64,000 nt of DNA from Rhizorhabdus sp049889055 (lineage in GTDB: Bacteria > Pseudomonadota > Alphaproteobacteria > Sphingomonadales > Sphingomonadaceae), in the NCBI RefSeq assembly GCF_049889055.1, contig NZ_JBLTWO010000005.1, forward strand, positions 234,378-298,377. The letters are read 5' to 3'. The translations under genes and the position numbers were made by a program. The notes beneath the pieces are model-generated. The model did not search any database. It saw only the letters and a list, made by a program, of their open reading frames with translations, and was not told where the DNA came from. Positions 1-8,936 of the stretch are shown here, piece by piece. Positions within the stretch are counted from its first letter, which is position 1, and every line of letters starts with the position of its first letter.

Positions 1-1138
1 CCGGGTTGCCGTCCTTCAGCGTGACGACTTCGCCATGATAGTTACAGGGAATGCCGCCCATGTTGTAGTGGACGGTCGGCGTGACCGGCAGCGGCTGGCG
101 CGTCAGGTCGACGCCGGCGAAGATCTTGCCGGTCTCGGTGATGCCGGGCAGGCGCTCCGCCAGCACCTTGGGATCGATGTGATCGAGGTGGAGGTAGATA
201 TAGTCGCCATTCTTGCCGACGCCGCGACCTTCGCGGATCTCCATCGCCATCGAGCGCGACACGACGTCGCGGCTGGCGAGATCCTTGGCCGACGGAGCAT
301 AGCGCTCCATGAAGCGCTCACCCTGCGAGTTGGTCAGATAACCGCCCTCGCCGCGCGCGCCTTCGGTGATCAGCACGCCCGCACCGTAGATGCCGGTCGG
401 GTGGAACTGGACGAACTCCATGTCCTGCAGCGGCAGGCCCGCGCGCAGCACCATGCCGCCGCCGTCACCCGTGCAGGTGTGCGCCGAGGTCGCGGAGAAA
501 TAGGTACGGCCCGAGCCGCCCGTCGCCAGCACGACCGCATGGCTGCGGAAGCGGTGGATCGAGCCGTCTTCCATGCAGAGCGCGATGACGCCCTTGCACT
601 CGCCATTTTCCATGATCAGGTCGAGCGCGAAATACTCGATATAGAAGTCGGCGTCGTACTTCAGGCTCTGCTGATAGAGCGCATGAAGCATGGCGTGACC
701 GGTGCGGTCGGCCGCAGCACAGGTGCGCTGCACGGGCGGGCCGGCACCCATATTCTGCATGTGGCCGCCGAACGGACGCTGATAGATCTTGCCCTCGTCG
801 GTGCGGCTGAACGGAACACCGGCATGTTCGAGCTCGATCACTGCTGCCGGCGCTTCGCGCACCATATATTCGATCGCATCCTGATCCCCCAGCCAGTCCG
901 ACCCCTTGACGGTGTCGTACATGTGCCAGGTCCAGTGGTCCGGCCCCATATTGCCGAGGGAGGCGGCGATGCCGCCCTGCGCCGCGACGGTGTGGCTGCG
1001 GGTCGGGAAGACCTTGGTGATGCAGGCCGTCTTCAGACCGGCACCGGCCGCGCCCATCGTAGCGCGAAGACCGGAACCGCCGGCGCCGACGACGACCGCG
1101 TCGTACAGATGGTCGACGATCTTATAGGCCTCGGACAT
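1..1138 (-). CDS. sdhA: Succinate dehydrogenase flavoprotein subunit (partial)
   Basis: FAD-binding catalytic subunit of respiratory complex II, oxidising succinate to fumarate at the inner face of the membrane. The first 379 codons are present; the 3' end runs off the window. The protein opens with MSEAYKIVDH and a dinucleotide-binding motif (VVGAGGSGLRA), followed by the FAD-attachment segment around RSHTVAAQGG and the GHMQN, FHPTGIYG and LITEGARGEGG blocks typical of SdhA. Its ATG overlaps the sdhD stop by one base (TGATG), so the two are translationally coupled. sdhB is expected just outside the window. Confidence 0.97.
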   Translation of the reverse strand, partial: MSEAYKIVDHLYDAVVVGAGGSGLRATMGAAGAGLKTACITKVFPTRSHTVAAQGGIAASLGNMGPDHWTWHMYDTVKGSDWLGDQDAIEYMVREAPAAVIELEHAGVPFSRTDEGKIYQRPFGGHMQNMGAGPPVQRTCAAADRTGHAMLHALYQQSLKYDADFYIEYFALDLIMENGECKGVIALCMEDGSIHRFRSHAVVLATGGSGRTYFSATSAHTCTGDGGGMVLRAGLPLQDMEFVQFHPTGIYGAGVLITEGARGEGGYLTNSQGERFMERYAPSAKDLASRDVVSRSMAMEIREGRGVGKNGDYIYLHLDHIDPKVLAERLPGITETGKIFAGVDLTRQPLPVTPTVHYNMGGIPCNYHGEVVTLKDGNP

Positions 1139-1527
1139 CAGGCAGACACTCCCGCGAAGGCGATCTTGAGGATCGAGAAGATCGCGAGTGCCGCGCCCCC
1201 GATCGCATAGAAGTTGAGAAGCAGCAGGAAGAAGACCTTGCCGGCCTCCTCATGCACATAGTCCTCGACCACGACCTGGAGGCCCAGGCGCATGTGGTAG
1301 AAGATCGAAATCGTCAGCAGCACCAGCGGCACCGCCACCATCGGCGAGCCAACCCACTGCACCACCGCCTCGTGCGACAGGCTGGGAAGGCGGAACATCG
1401 AGATGACGAACCAGGTTGCGAGCAGCAGGTTGCTGACTGCGGTAACGCGCTGGCGCCACCAGTGCATCGCGCCATGTTTGGCCGAGCCGAGACCGCGGAC
1501 GCGACCGATACCGGTACCGCTACCCAT
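1138..1527 (-). CDS. sdhD: Succinate dehydrogenase membrane anchor subunit SdhD
   Basis: Small hydrophobic subunit of complex II, 129 residues, which with SdhC anchors the catalytic subunits and helps bind heme b and quinone. After a basic N-terminus (HWWRQRVTA) three transmembrane helices can be seen, with the family's FYHMRLGLQVVVEDYVH segment between the second and third; its His and Asp are the usual heme and quinone region. It overlaps sdhC upstream by one base (TAATG) and sdhA downstream by one base. Confidence 0.95.
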   Translation of the reverse strand: MGSGTGIGRVRGLGSAKHGAMHWWRQRVTAVSNLLLATWFVISMFRLPSLSHEAVVQWVGSPMVAVPLVLLTISIFYHMRLGLQVVVEDYVHEEAGKVFFLLLLNFYAIGGAALAIFSILKIAFAGVSA

Positions 1528-1937
1528 TATTGAGCTCCCTTGCTGGCGGCGCGCAGCAGGATCGGCGCCCAGATAGCCAGAGTGACGAGCAGCGAAGAGG
1601 CCATGGTCACCAGCGCCGCAGTGCGGTTGATCTTCAGTTCATAGCCCGCGCCGATATCGAGCACGAAATGGCGGAGACCCGAGAACATGTGCTGGAAGAA
1701 CGCCCAGGTCAGCCCGATCGCGAACAGATAGCCGAAGCCGGACGTGGCAACGGCCAGAAAGGTCGCATAAGCTTCGGGACCGGTCGCTGCAGCGACGAGC
1801 CACCAGACGAAGCCGATGCCGGCGGCCACGGCCAAACCCACGCCAGTGGCACGATGCAGGATCGACACAAGCATGTGCGGTCCCCATCTCCAGATGGTCA
1901 GGTGCGGCGAAAGCGGACGCCCTGGATTTCGCGACAT
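1527..1937 (-). CDS. sdhC: Succinate dehydrogenase cytochrome b556 subunit SdhC
   Basis: 136-residue membrane subunit carrying part of the heme b and ubiquinone site of complex II. It has the SdhC opening (RPLSPHLTIWRW), the SILHRATG motif, three hydrophobic helices, and a HMFSGLRHFVLD segment containing the likely heme-ligand histidine. I chose the ATG at 1937 because an AGGAGG ribosome binding site lies five bases upstream; an in-frame start at 1991 would add an unconserved arginine-rich tail. First gene of sdhC-sdhD-sdhA. Confidence 0.95.
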   Translation of the reverse strand: MSRNPGRPLSPHLTIWRWGPHMLVSILHRATGVGLAVAAGIGFVWWLVAAATGPEAYATFLAVATSGFGYLFAIGLTWAFFQHMFSGLRHFVLDIGAGYELKINRTAALVTMASSLLVTLAIWAPILLRAASKGAQ

Positions 1938-1963
1938 AAAGCCCTCCTGCTGTCGTGGCGCCG

Positions 1964-1991
1964 TTCTTAGACGAGTCGCCGCGCCGTGCAA
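1964..1991 (-). promoter_or_regulatory. Possible sigma70-type promoter of sdhCDA
   Basis: On the minus strand TTGCAC (1991-1986) and TAAGAA (1969-1964) are separated by 16 bases, about 30 bases ahead of the sdhC start. The match is reasonable but unproven. Confidence 0.4.
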
Positions 1992-2105
1992 GGTGCAAGG
2001 AAGGGAAGTGGCTCGGAAATCCGCCCTATCTAAAGGACCTGTTTACCATCTCCTCGTACTTCTCACCGCATATCGGAATCAAATGTTACGGTGCAGGAGC
2101 CCAGG

Positions 2106-3464
2106 ATGAACGGTCTGAACGTGGAGACGATCGGCCTCACGGATCAGGAAATTCGGCGCAAGCTGGCAATCTACGATCGCGCGGGCGATCTGAACGCCCG
2201 GTTGCGCGCCATATGGGACCGCGGCGGCGACGATCTGCTCGCCAAGCTGCGCGATATCTATGTGAGCGGGTTCGAGCGCCGGGCGGTCGAATATCCTGTG
2301 CACGGCGAATCGCGCGCCGGTGAATCGACCATGGATCAAGGCATGCGGCTGTGGCGGAACATGCTGCGCGACGGCGCTCATGTCGAAGAGATCCGCGCCT
2401 TTGCCCAGACCACGCTGACCAACGTTGCCGCGGGTGGCGACCATAGCATGATCGCCGAACAGACCGCCGCCGGCATCGCCGCCTTCTGCAGCCTTATCAT
2501 CCGCACCTATCCGGACGATGCAGCCTTCGTCAGTGCCAGTTGCCAGGCTTTGATGACGCTCAATGCGATCTATTTCGACGTCACCTTCACCATCGTCGGT
2601 GCGCAGCACCGCGCCGCCGAACATCGCGGGCTGAGCGACAGGAGCCAGGCGTTCCGGACGAACATCTCCGAAGCACTCTCCCGCGCGCTCGACGATTCGC
2701 GCGGCCTGCGTGAGAAGACCGGCCACACCTCAAGCGCAGCACGCGGCATGCTGGGCAAGACCTCCGAAGTCGCGGCCGCAGCGGAACAGTCGGCGCTGGC
2801 GATGCGCGAAGCGGCGCACACCGCAGCCGGTCTGATCCGCGCGATCGAGGAGAGCCGCGCCGAAGTCGAGGTCGCGGCGCAGATCGCGACCCGCGCCGCC
2901 GAACGCTCGGGTCACGCCGTGGCGATCTCCGAAGTCCTTTCGGACCATGCTCAGGCGATCGAATCGATCCTGGGCCTGATCCGCGACATTGCCGGCCAGA
3001 CCAATTTGCTCGCTCTCAACGCCACGATCGAGGCGGCCCGCGCGGGCGACGCGGGACGCGGCTTCGCGGTGGTCGCGCAAGAAGTGAAAAGCCTCGCCAG
3101 CCAGACGGCGCGGGCGACGGACGACATTGCGGCGAAGATCGCGGCAATCCAGGCGGCCACCCGCCAGACAGTCGACGCCAACGGATCGATCCGCGACATC
3201 GTCGGCGAGGTCCAGACATCGGCCGAGCGCATCCGCTCGACGATGGAAGCGCAGGCACAGACCGTGACCATGATCACGGCAGCCGTCGACGAGACGGCAC
3301 TGGCCGCCGACTCCATGTCCTCCACCATCTCCGCGATCCGCTCGGACACCGAGAGCGTGGCGGGCGAGATCGATCACCTCGAAGCCGGCTTCCGCCGGGT
3401 CGACAGCGAATTGTCGCGTCTCGAAACGATCACCGGAGAGTTTGTGAGCCGCATCGCGGCCTGA
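2106..3464 (+). CDS. Soluble methyl-accepting chemotaxis protein, possible sensor-globin N-terminus
   Basis: 452-residue chemoreceptor without a signal peptide or membrane helix, so probably cytoplasmic. Residues about 1-170 form an all-helical domain; about 230-450 is the methyl-accepting signalling domain, including the hairpin tip (QTNLLALNATIEAARAGD and GRGFAVVAQEVKSLA) that contacts CheA and CheW. The N-terminal domain has a weak sensor-globin pattern (IYD near 22, helices at 40-60, His113 where the heme ligand could sit); this is inference from visual comparison only. The ATG at 2106 is preceded by AGGAG, eight bases away; the in-frame GTG at 2091 overlaps that site. Confidence 0.9.
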   Translation: MNGLNVETIGLTDQEIRRKLAIYDRAGDLNARLRAIWDRGGDDLLAKLRDIYVSGFERRAVEYPVHGESRAGESTMDQGMRLWRNMLRDGAHVEEIRAFAQTTLTNVAAGGDHSMIAEQTAAGIAAFCSLIIRTYPDDAAFVSASCQALMTLNAIYFDVTFTIVGAQHRAAEHRGLSDRSQAFRTNISEALSRALDDSRGLREKTGHTSSAARGMLGKTSEVAAAAEQSALAMREAAHTAAGLIRAIEESRAEVEVAAQIATRAAERSGHAVAISEVLSDHAQAIESILGLIRDIAGQTNLLALNATIEAARAGDAGRGFAVVAQEVKSLASQTARATDDIAAKIAAIQAATRQTVDANGSIRDIVGEVQTSAERIRSTMEAQAQTVTMITAAVDETALAADSMSSTISAIRSDTESVAGEIDHLEAGFRRVDSELSRLETITGEFVSRIAA

Positions 3465-3472
3465 CGCGATGG

Positions 3473-3493
3473 GGAGCCGGCACGCCCGGCTCC
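3473..3493 (+). terminator. Hairpin after the chemoreceptor gene
   Basis: A perfect 8-bp stem (GGAGCCGG / CCGGCTCC) with a 5-base loop starts nine bases after the stop codon. No U-tract follows, so it may be only a partial terminator or an RNA-stabilising stem. Confidence 0.4.
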
Positions 3494-3553
3494 TGCGATG
3501 GCGGCGAACGGCGGCGCTTGAGGCGGGCGCACAAACCCCCTATCCCGCGCCGC

Positions 3554-4267
3554 ATGGCCATTCACATCTTCGCGACCGGCACCAGCCGGGGTATCGGCAA
3601 CGCCATTCTCGACCGCTTCGGGCGGGAGGATGTCAGGATCGTCGGGCATCGTTCGAGCCCCGCCGAAGGCGACGCGAGCGTCGCCGCCGACCTTTCCGAT
3701 CCGACGGCGCCGAGGCGCGCCTGGGATCAGGCGCTCGAGGCGCTCGACGGGCGGATCGACGTGCTCATCAACAATGCCGGCATCTTCGAGGCGGTGTCGA
3801 TCGACGCGCCCGATGCCGCCTGGACCGACGCCTGGTCGCGGACGATGCAGATCAACCTGCAGGCGTCGGCCGATCTCTGCCGGCTCGCCATCCTCCACTT
3901 CCGGCGCCACGGCGGCGGGCGCATCGTCAATGTCGCGAGCCGCGCCGCCTATCGCGGCGACAGCCCCGCCCACTGGCATTATGCCGCATCCAAGGCCGGC
4001 ATGATCGGCATGACCAAGTCGATCGCTCGCGGCTATGCGATCGAGAATATCCTGGCCTTCGCCGTTTGCCCCGGCTTCACCATGACGGGGATGGCCGACG
4101 ACTATCTGGCGAGCCGGGGCGGCGACAAGCTGCTGGCGGACATTCCGCTCGGCCGCGTCGCGCACCCCGACGAGATCGCCGAGACGGTCAAATTCCTCGC
4201 GCTCGACGCTCCGCCGTCGATGACCGGCGCGGTTCTGGACATCAATGGAGCTTCCTATGTCCGCTAA
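3554..4267 (+). CDS. SDR family NAD(P)-dependent oxidoreductase
   Basis: 237-residue classical short-chain dehydrogenase. The Rossmann glycine motif TGTSRGIG is at residues 8-15, NNAG at 73-76, and the catalytic Ser129, Tyr143 and Lys147 (YAASK) are all present, followed by the PGF segment. The substrate cannot be told from sequence. I took the ATG at 3554 because the glycine motif then begins at the usual distance; a TTG at 3518 would add a 12-residue basic leader. No clear ribosome binding site is visible. The 3' end overlaps prmA by 11 bases, so the two are probably co-transcribed. Confidence 0.9.
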   Translation: MAIHIFATGTSRGIGNAILDRFGREDVRIVGHRSSPAEGDASVAADLSDPTAPRRAWDQALEALDGRIDVLINNAGIFEAVSIDAPDAAWTDAWSRTMQINLQASADLCRLAILHFRRHGGGRIVNVASRAAYRGDSPAHWHYAASKAGMIGMTKSIARGYAIENILAFAVCPGFTMTGMADDYLASRGGDKLLADIPLGRVAHPDEIAETVKFLALDAPPSMTGAVLDINGASYVR

Positions 4268-5243
4268 GCGCAGGAGCGAACCGAAGGGCGATGGCATCAC
4301 CGGCTTTCCGTTCGACGCCCCCCGGCAGGGCAGCTGGAAGATCACCCTCCCCTGCACCAAGGAGGAAGGGCAGATCCTCGACGAGGATCTCGGCGAATTG
4401 CTGATGCTCGATCCGCCGCCAACGGTGATGACGAGCGAACCCGATCCCTGCCGCCCCGATGACTGGCAGCTCGACGTCTATGTCGAGGCCAAGCCGAGCA
4501 AGGCGCTGCTGGCGCAGATCGTCGCGCTGGTGCCTAGCGCGCGCAAGGTGAAGCCGGTGGTCTCTCACATTCCCGAGGAAGACTGGGTCACCCTGTCGCA
4601 ATCCGGACTCGAGCCGATCCGCGCCGGCCGCTTCTTCGTCCACACGCCTTATAATGCCGATCGCGCGCCCGACGGGATGACCGGCTTCGTGATCGACGCC
4701 GGGCGGGCATTCGGCACCGGCCATCATGAGACGACCACCGGCTGCCTGATGATGCTCGATCGGCTGCGTCGCTCGGGCCTCCGCTTCGACGACATCGCCG
4801 ATGTCGGCACCGGAACCGGGCTTCTGGCCTTCGCGGCCCGGGCGCTGTGGCCGGCGGCGAAGGTGATCGCTTCCGACATCGATCCCGTATCGATCGAGGT
4901 CACCGCCGAGAACGCTGCCGTCAACGATATCCCGGTCGGGCGCGGGCGCGGGCAGGTCGAACTGGTCGTCGCCGCAGGTCTGGCCCATCGGCGCCTGAAA
5001 GCGCGCCTGCCCTATGACCTGCTGATCGCCAACATCCTTGCCGGTCCGTTGATCGAACTGGCGCCGGTCTTCGGCAATGCGGTGTTGCCGGGCGGATCGC
5101 TGATTCTGGCGGGGTTGCTCGACACGCAGGCGGACGCGGTCGCGCAGGCCTATCGGCGGCAAGGCTTCTATCTGGCAGAAACGATTCAGCGCGGCGATTG
5201 GCCGACACTACGACTCGTCAAGCGCCGGCGGCACTTTCTGTAA
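4257..5243 (+). CDS. prmA: Ribosomal protein L11 methyltransferase
   Basis: 328-residue SAM-dependent methyltransferase that trimethylates lysines and the N-terminus of L11. The N-terminal part (to about 150) is the substrate-recognition domain. The SAM-binding motif (IADVGTGTGLLA) and acidic motif (VIASDIDPVS) follow, then the NILAGPL motif that stands where other methyltransferases have NPPY. GGAG precedes the ATG at 4257 by about eight bases, inside the end of the upstream dehydrogenase gene. Confidence 0.93.
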   Translation: MSAKRRSEPKGDGITGFPFDAPRQGSWKITLPCTKEEGQILDEDLGELLMLDPPPTVMTSEPDPCRPDDWQLDVYVEAKPSKALLAQIVALVPSARKVKPVVSHIPEEDWVTLSQSGLEPIRAGRFFVHTPYNADRAPDGMTGFVIDAGRAFGTGHHETTTGCLMMLDRLRRSGLRFDDIADVGTGTGLLAFAARALWPAAKVIASDIDPVSIEVTAENAAVNDIPVGRGRGQVELVVAAGLAHRRLKARLPYDLLIANILAGPLIELAPVFGNAVLPGGSLILAGLLDTQADAVAQAYRRQGFYLAETIQRGDWPTLRLVKRRRHFL

Positions 5244-5364
5244 GGGCAAGGTCGGACCGCGACCTGTTCCGGGACAGCATATTGCGAAAGCCACGCTTCT
5301 CCTCTGTCATGGCAGGGATAATCTGATATGATCGCCTCCGAAATTATTTCGGGGCGGCAACAGC

Positions 5365-8300
5365 TTGAGGCGGATTTCGGGGTGGCGATCCCTCGCTTGG
5401 CAGACCGTTCTGGCGGCCTTCGCGATCACGGCTTTTGTCACCTCTGCTATGGCAGCCGGAGGGACGGACGCGCGCTGGTCGCAACTCGTCACCACGATCT
5501 TCCACAATTATGGCCGCGACAACGGCCTGCCGCACCCCGTGCCGACCGCGCTGGCCCAGGATCGCAACGGCTTTCTCTGGATCGGGACGCAGGGCGGACT
5601 TGCCCGCTGGGACGGCTACCGTTTCCGCACCTATCGCGCCGATCCGGAACGGCCCGGCAGCCTGCAGGACGACTGGATCGAGGCGCTTCATGTCGACGCG
5701 CGCGGCCGGCTCTGGGTCGGCGGCGGCGCAGGTGGCCTTTCCTATTATGATCCCCAGCGTGACCGGTTCGTGCCCGTCCGCGTGGAGCGCACGTCCGGGC
5801 GCGTTCATATTGCCGAGATCATCGATGATGGACGATCGGGGCTGTGGGTCGCGACCGATACCGGTCTGCACCATATCAGCCCCTATGGCCGCAACGGCTT
5901 CCGCTTCCCCTCCGCCCTGATCGAAAAACAACCGGTCCGGGCGCTGCTGCGGCAGCGCGACGGAGCGCTGTGGATCGGTACGACCGAGGGGCTCTCGCGC
6001 TCCCCTGCCGACCTGAGCCGCCGTGTCGCCGTCCCCCTGCCCGGCGTCACGCCATCGATCAGCGCATTGTTCGAGGACGAACAGGGCCGGGTCTGGATCG
6101 GCACCGCCCGCCACGGCCTGTTCGTGGTGGATGCCGGCAGCACGGCGCCGCGACGGGTGAACGACATGCCGGTGCTGCGGACCAGCTGGGTATCGTCGAT
6201 CATCTCCTCCGCGCCCGGCGAAGTCTGGGCTGCGCTGCGCGGGACCGGCATCGCCGCGATCGACACTGGCACCGGCCGGACGCGGATGATCACCCACGAC
6301 CGCGCCGTCCCCGGCAGCCTGGCGCATAATGACGTCTGGGCGCTGCTGCGCGACAAGGCCGGCTCGCTCTGGGCCGGCAGCACGGGCGGCCTCAGCTATC
6401 GGCCACAGACCGCCGGCCTGATTTCCACCGTCGTCAGTTCGCCGCAAAACCCCAAGGGCCTGAGCGCACCAGATGCCTTCGCCCTGCTGGCTGCGCGCAA
6501 CGGGCGGATCTGGCTCGGCTATGTCGAAGGCGGTGTCGACGTGATCGATCCGCTCGCGGGCCGCGTCGCCGCGATCCGCCCCAGCCGCTCCGGCTCGCAC
6601 GAGATGCTGCCGCCCGACGTGGTCTTCGGCCTCGCCGAATCCGCGATAGGACGTGTCTATGTGGGCACGCGGCGGGGTCTCTATTTCATCGATCCCGGCA
6701 GCTGGCGCGTGCGGCACGTCCAGGTGCCCGGCGAAAGTCCCGAACTGTCGATCAACGCGGTGCGCTTCGATGGCGATATGTTGTGGATCGGCACGGATGA
6801 GCGCGGCCTGATCGGCTTCGTTCCCGACAAGAGCGGCACCAGCGGCCAAGTCGCCTTCGGGGGCGATCGAACGGCGCGCCTCGCCGATGGGGGCATCAAC
6901 GCCATTTTGCGCGGCGCTGGCACGGCGCTGTGGGTCGGCGCGCGCAACGGCCTCTACCGGATCGACGTTCGCAGCCACGCGATCGAGCATGTGATGGCGG
7001 CGCCCACCGATCCGGGCGGACTGCCTGCGCGCTTCGTCGTCACGCTGCTGATCGACCGCCGAGGGAAGCTCTGGGTCGGCACCTTCGGCGGCGGGTTGGC
7101 GATGGTGACCGGGCGCGATGCCGCCGGTCGGCTCCGCTTCCGCCGGATCGGCGTGGCGCAGGGACTGCCCCATGCCAATGTCGATACGCTGCAGATGGAC
7201 GGGGACGGCACCATCTGGGCAGGCACCGACGATGGCCTCGCGCGGATCGATGCGCGCAATTTTACCGCCCGTTCGCTGCGGCAGGCGGACGGGTCGGCGC
7301 TGATCGACTATTTCGCCGGGTCCGGGGCGACCACGCCGCAGGGCGAGGCGCTGTTCGGCGCCAAGGGTGGGATGACCATCGTCCGCCCCGGCAATCTGCC
7401 TCCCTGGACGCTTCAGCCGGCGCTGGTCGTGACCGATCTGCGAGTGGGCGGTGCCCCCCTGCCCATCGTGCGGGTCAATGCACGAGGGCAGCAGAAAGCC
7501 ATCCTGGTTCAGCCCGACGCGAACAGCATCGCCGTCGAGTTCGCGGCGCTCGACTTCTCCGCTCCCGAACGCAACCGCTATGCCTACCGGCTGGAAGGCT
7601 TCGATCAGAAATGGACCGAGACCGACGGCGAACGCCGGCTCGCCATCTACACCAATCTGCCGCCGGGCGATTTCGTCCTTCGCATCCGCGGCACGAACCG
7701 CGCCGGCCTGTGGAGCGAGCATGAACTGGCCCTGCCCGTCCGCGTCTTGCCGACCTGGTATCAGCGCTGGTGGGCGAAGCTCGGCGCAGCCCTTCTGCTC
7801 GGTGCGCTGCTGGTGATGATCGTGCGCTGGCGCACCCACTATCTGCAGAAGCGGCAGAGGGCGCTCGAACATCAGATCGCCGAACGGACGGCGGACCTGA
7901 GCGCGGCGAACGAGAGCCTGGCGCGCATGGCGATGACCGACCCGCTGACCGGATGCGCCAACCGCCGCCACTTCATGTCGGTGGCCGAGGATTATGTGGA
8001 CAACGCCAAACGCGAGGGGACGCCGCTCAGCCTGATCGTCATCGACCTCGACGAGTTCAAGGCACTCAACGATCGCCTCGGCCATCCCGGCGGCGATGCC
8101 GTGCTCGGCATGATCGGCGCGTTGCTGCTGCGGCAGATGGAGCCGGGCGACGTGGCCGGGCGGATCGGCGGCGAGGAGTTTGCCGTCCTGCTGCCGAACA
8201 GCACGGTCGAACAGGCCACGGCCCGCGCCGAGCGTATCCGCAATGCGATCCGCGAAGCGAGGACGCCGTTCAGGGAAAGCGAGGTGGCGGTCACCGCCAG

Positions 8301-8427
8301 CCTCGGCGTGAGCGGCTTCGGCGCGGACGACGACTTTTACTCGCTCTACATGAAAGCGGACGCCGCGCTGTACGCAGCCAAGGGCGGTGGACGCGACCGG
8401 GTGCGGCAGGACGAGATCATCGGCTAA
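5365..8427 (+). CDS. Beta-propeller sensor diguanylate cyclase
   Basis: 1020-residue membrane sensor with a cyclic-di-GMP synthase output. An N-terminal signal sequence (about 1-30) is followed by roughly 650 residues of repeated W-I-G-T and L-W-V-G motifs, the two-component-regulator propeller repeats that form periplasmic sensing propellers. A Y_Y_Y-type beta domain follows (about 690-770), then one transmembrane helix (about 800-820), a short coiled coil, and a GGDEF domain with an active-type GGEEF signature near residue 935. The upstream inhibitory site reads EPGD instead of RxxD, so product inhibition is probably missing. The start is a TTG with a weak GGGGCGG site upstream. Confidence 0.9.
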   Translation: MRRISGWRSLAWQTVLAAFAITAFVTSAMAAGGTDARWSQLVTTIFHNYGRDNGLPHPVPTALAQDRNGFLWIGTQGGLARWDGYRFRTYRADPERPGSLQDDWIEALHVDARGRLWVGGGAGGLSYYDPQRDRFVPVRVERTSGRVHIAEIIDDGRSGLWVATDTGLHHISPYGRNGFRFPSALIEKQPVRALLRQRDGALWIGTTEGLSRSPADLSRRVAVPLPGVTPSISALFEDEQGRVWIGTARHGLFVVDAGSTAPRRVNDMPVLRTSWVSSIISSAPGEVWAALRGTGIAAIDTGTGRTRMITHDRAVPGSLAHNDVWALLRDKAGSLWAGSTGGLSYRPQTAGLISTVVSSPQNPKGLSAPDAFALLAARNGRIWLGYVEGGVDVIDPLAGRVAAIRPSRSGSHEMLPPDVVFGLAESAIGRVYVGTRRGLYFIDPGSWRVRHVQVPGESPELSINAVRFDGDMLWIGTDERGLIGFVPDKSGTSGQVAFGGDRTARLADGGINAILRGAGTALWVGARNGLYRIDVRSHAIEHVMAAPTDPGGLPARFVVTLLIDRRGKLWVGTFGGGLAMVTGRDAAGRLRFRRIGVAQGLPHANVDTLQMDGDGTIWAGTDDGLARIDARNFTARSLRQADGSALIDYFAGSGATTPQGEALFGAKGGMTIVRPGNLPPWTLQPALVVTDLRVGGAPLPIVRVNARGQQKAILVQPDANSIAVEFAALDFSAPERNRYAYRLEGFDQKWTETDGERRLAIYTNLPPGDFVLRIRGTNRAGLWSEHELALPVRVLPTWYQRWWAKLGAALLLGALLVMIVRWRTHYLQKRQRALEHQIAERTADLSAANESLARMAMTDPLTGCANRRHFMSVAEDYVDNAKREGTPLSLIVIDLDEFKALNDRLGHPGGDAVLGMIGALLLRQMEPGDVAGRIGGEEFAVLLPNSTVEQATARAERIRNAIREARTPFRESEVAVTASLGVSGFGADDDFYSLYMKADAALYAAKGGGRDRVRQDEIIG

Positions 8428-8436
8428 GCGCTGCCG

Positions 8437-8850
8437 TCAGGCTTGGTTCTCCGCCAGCCCCAATATCGTCGCCCATTCCTCGTCGCTCACGGGAGAGACC
8501 GACAGTCGGCTCTGACGCAGCATCGCCATGCCCGTGAGTGCCGCCTCGGCCTTCATCTCAGCCAGCGTAACGGCCCGCGACAGTGCACGGACGGGAGCGA
8601 TCTCGACCGCCACGAAGCGGCCTGCAGGATCGCTGGCGTCGGGAAAAGCCTCGCGCACCACCCGGGCGATGCCGACCACGGCCAGCCCCTCCTGGCTGTG
8701 ATAGACGAACAGTTCGTCGCCTTCGCGCATCGCCTTCAGGTGCAGGGCGGCGGCATTGTTCCGGACGCCATCCCAGATGGTGCGACCGTCGCGTTCGAGG
8801 TCGGCATAGGAATAGCTGTTGGGTTCCGACTTCACGAGCCAATGCGCCAT
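8437..8850 (-). CDS. EVE domain-containing protein
   Basis: 137 residues consisting almost wholly of an EVE domain, a PUA-like fold shared with human thymocyte protein THYN1. The opening MAHWLVKSEPNSYSYADL, the WDGVRN motif and the FVYHSQEG segment are diagnostic. EVE domains are thought to bind modified bases; the role of this stand-alone bacterial form is not established. It converges on the diguanylate cyclase gene with only nine bases between the stops. Confidence 0.92.
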   Translation of the reverse strand: MAHWLVKSEPNSYSYADLERDGRTIWDGVRNNAAALHLKAMREGDELFVYHSQEGLAVVGIARVVREAFPDASDPAGRFVAVEIAPVRALSRAVTLAEMKAEAALTGMAMLRQSRLSVSPVSDEEWATILGLAENQA

Positions 8851-8936
8851 ATCGCGTCTCCTGCCTTGCGTCGCTCCGGCGTTCTAGCGGTCACCGCTTC
8901 CACGCGCCAGCGACGGCCACTGGCGACAGGCGCCGA

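Noticed and set aside
5344..8085. 913-codon open frame on the minus strand
   Set aside because: Lies wholly antisense to the propeller diguanylate cyclase; composition (Arg, Gly, Asp, His-rich) is typical of a GC-rich shadow frame, with no domain visible.
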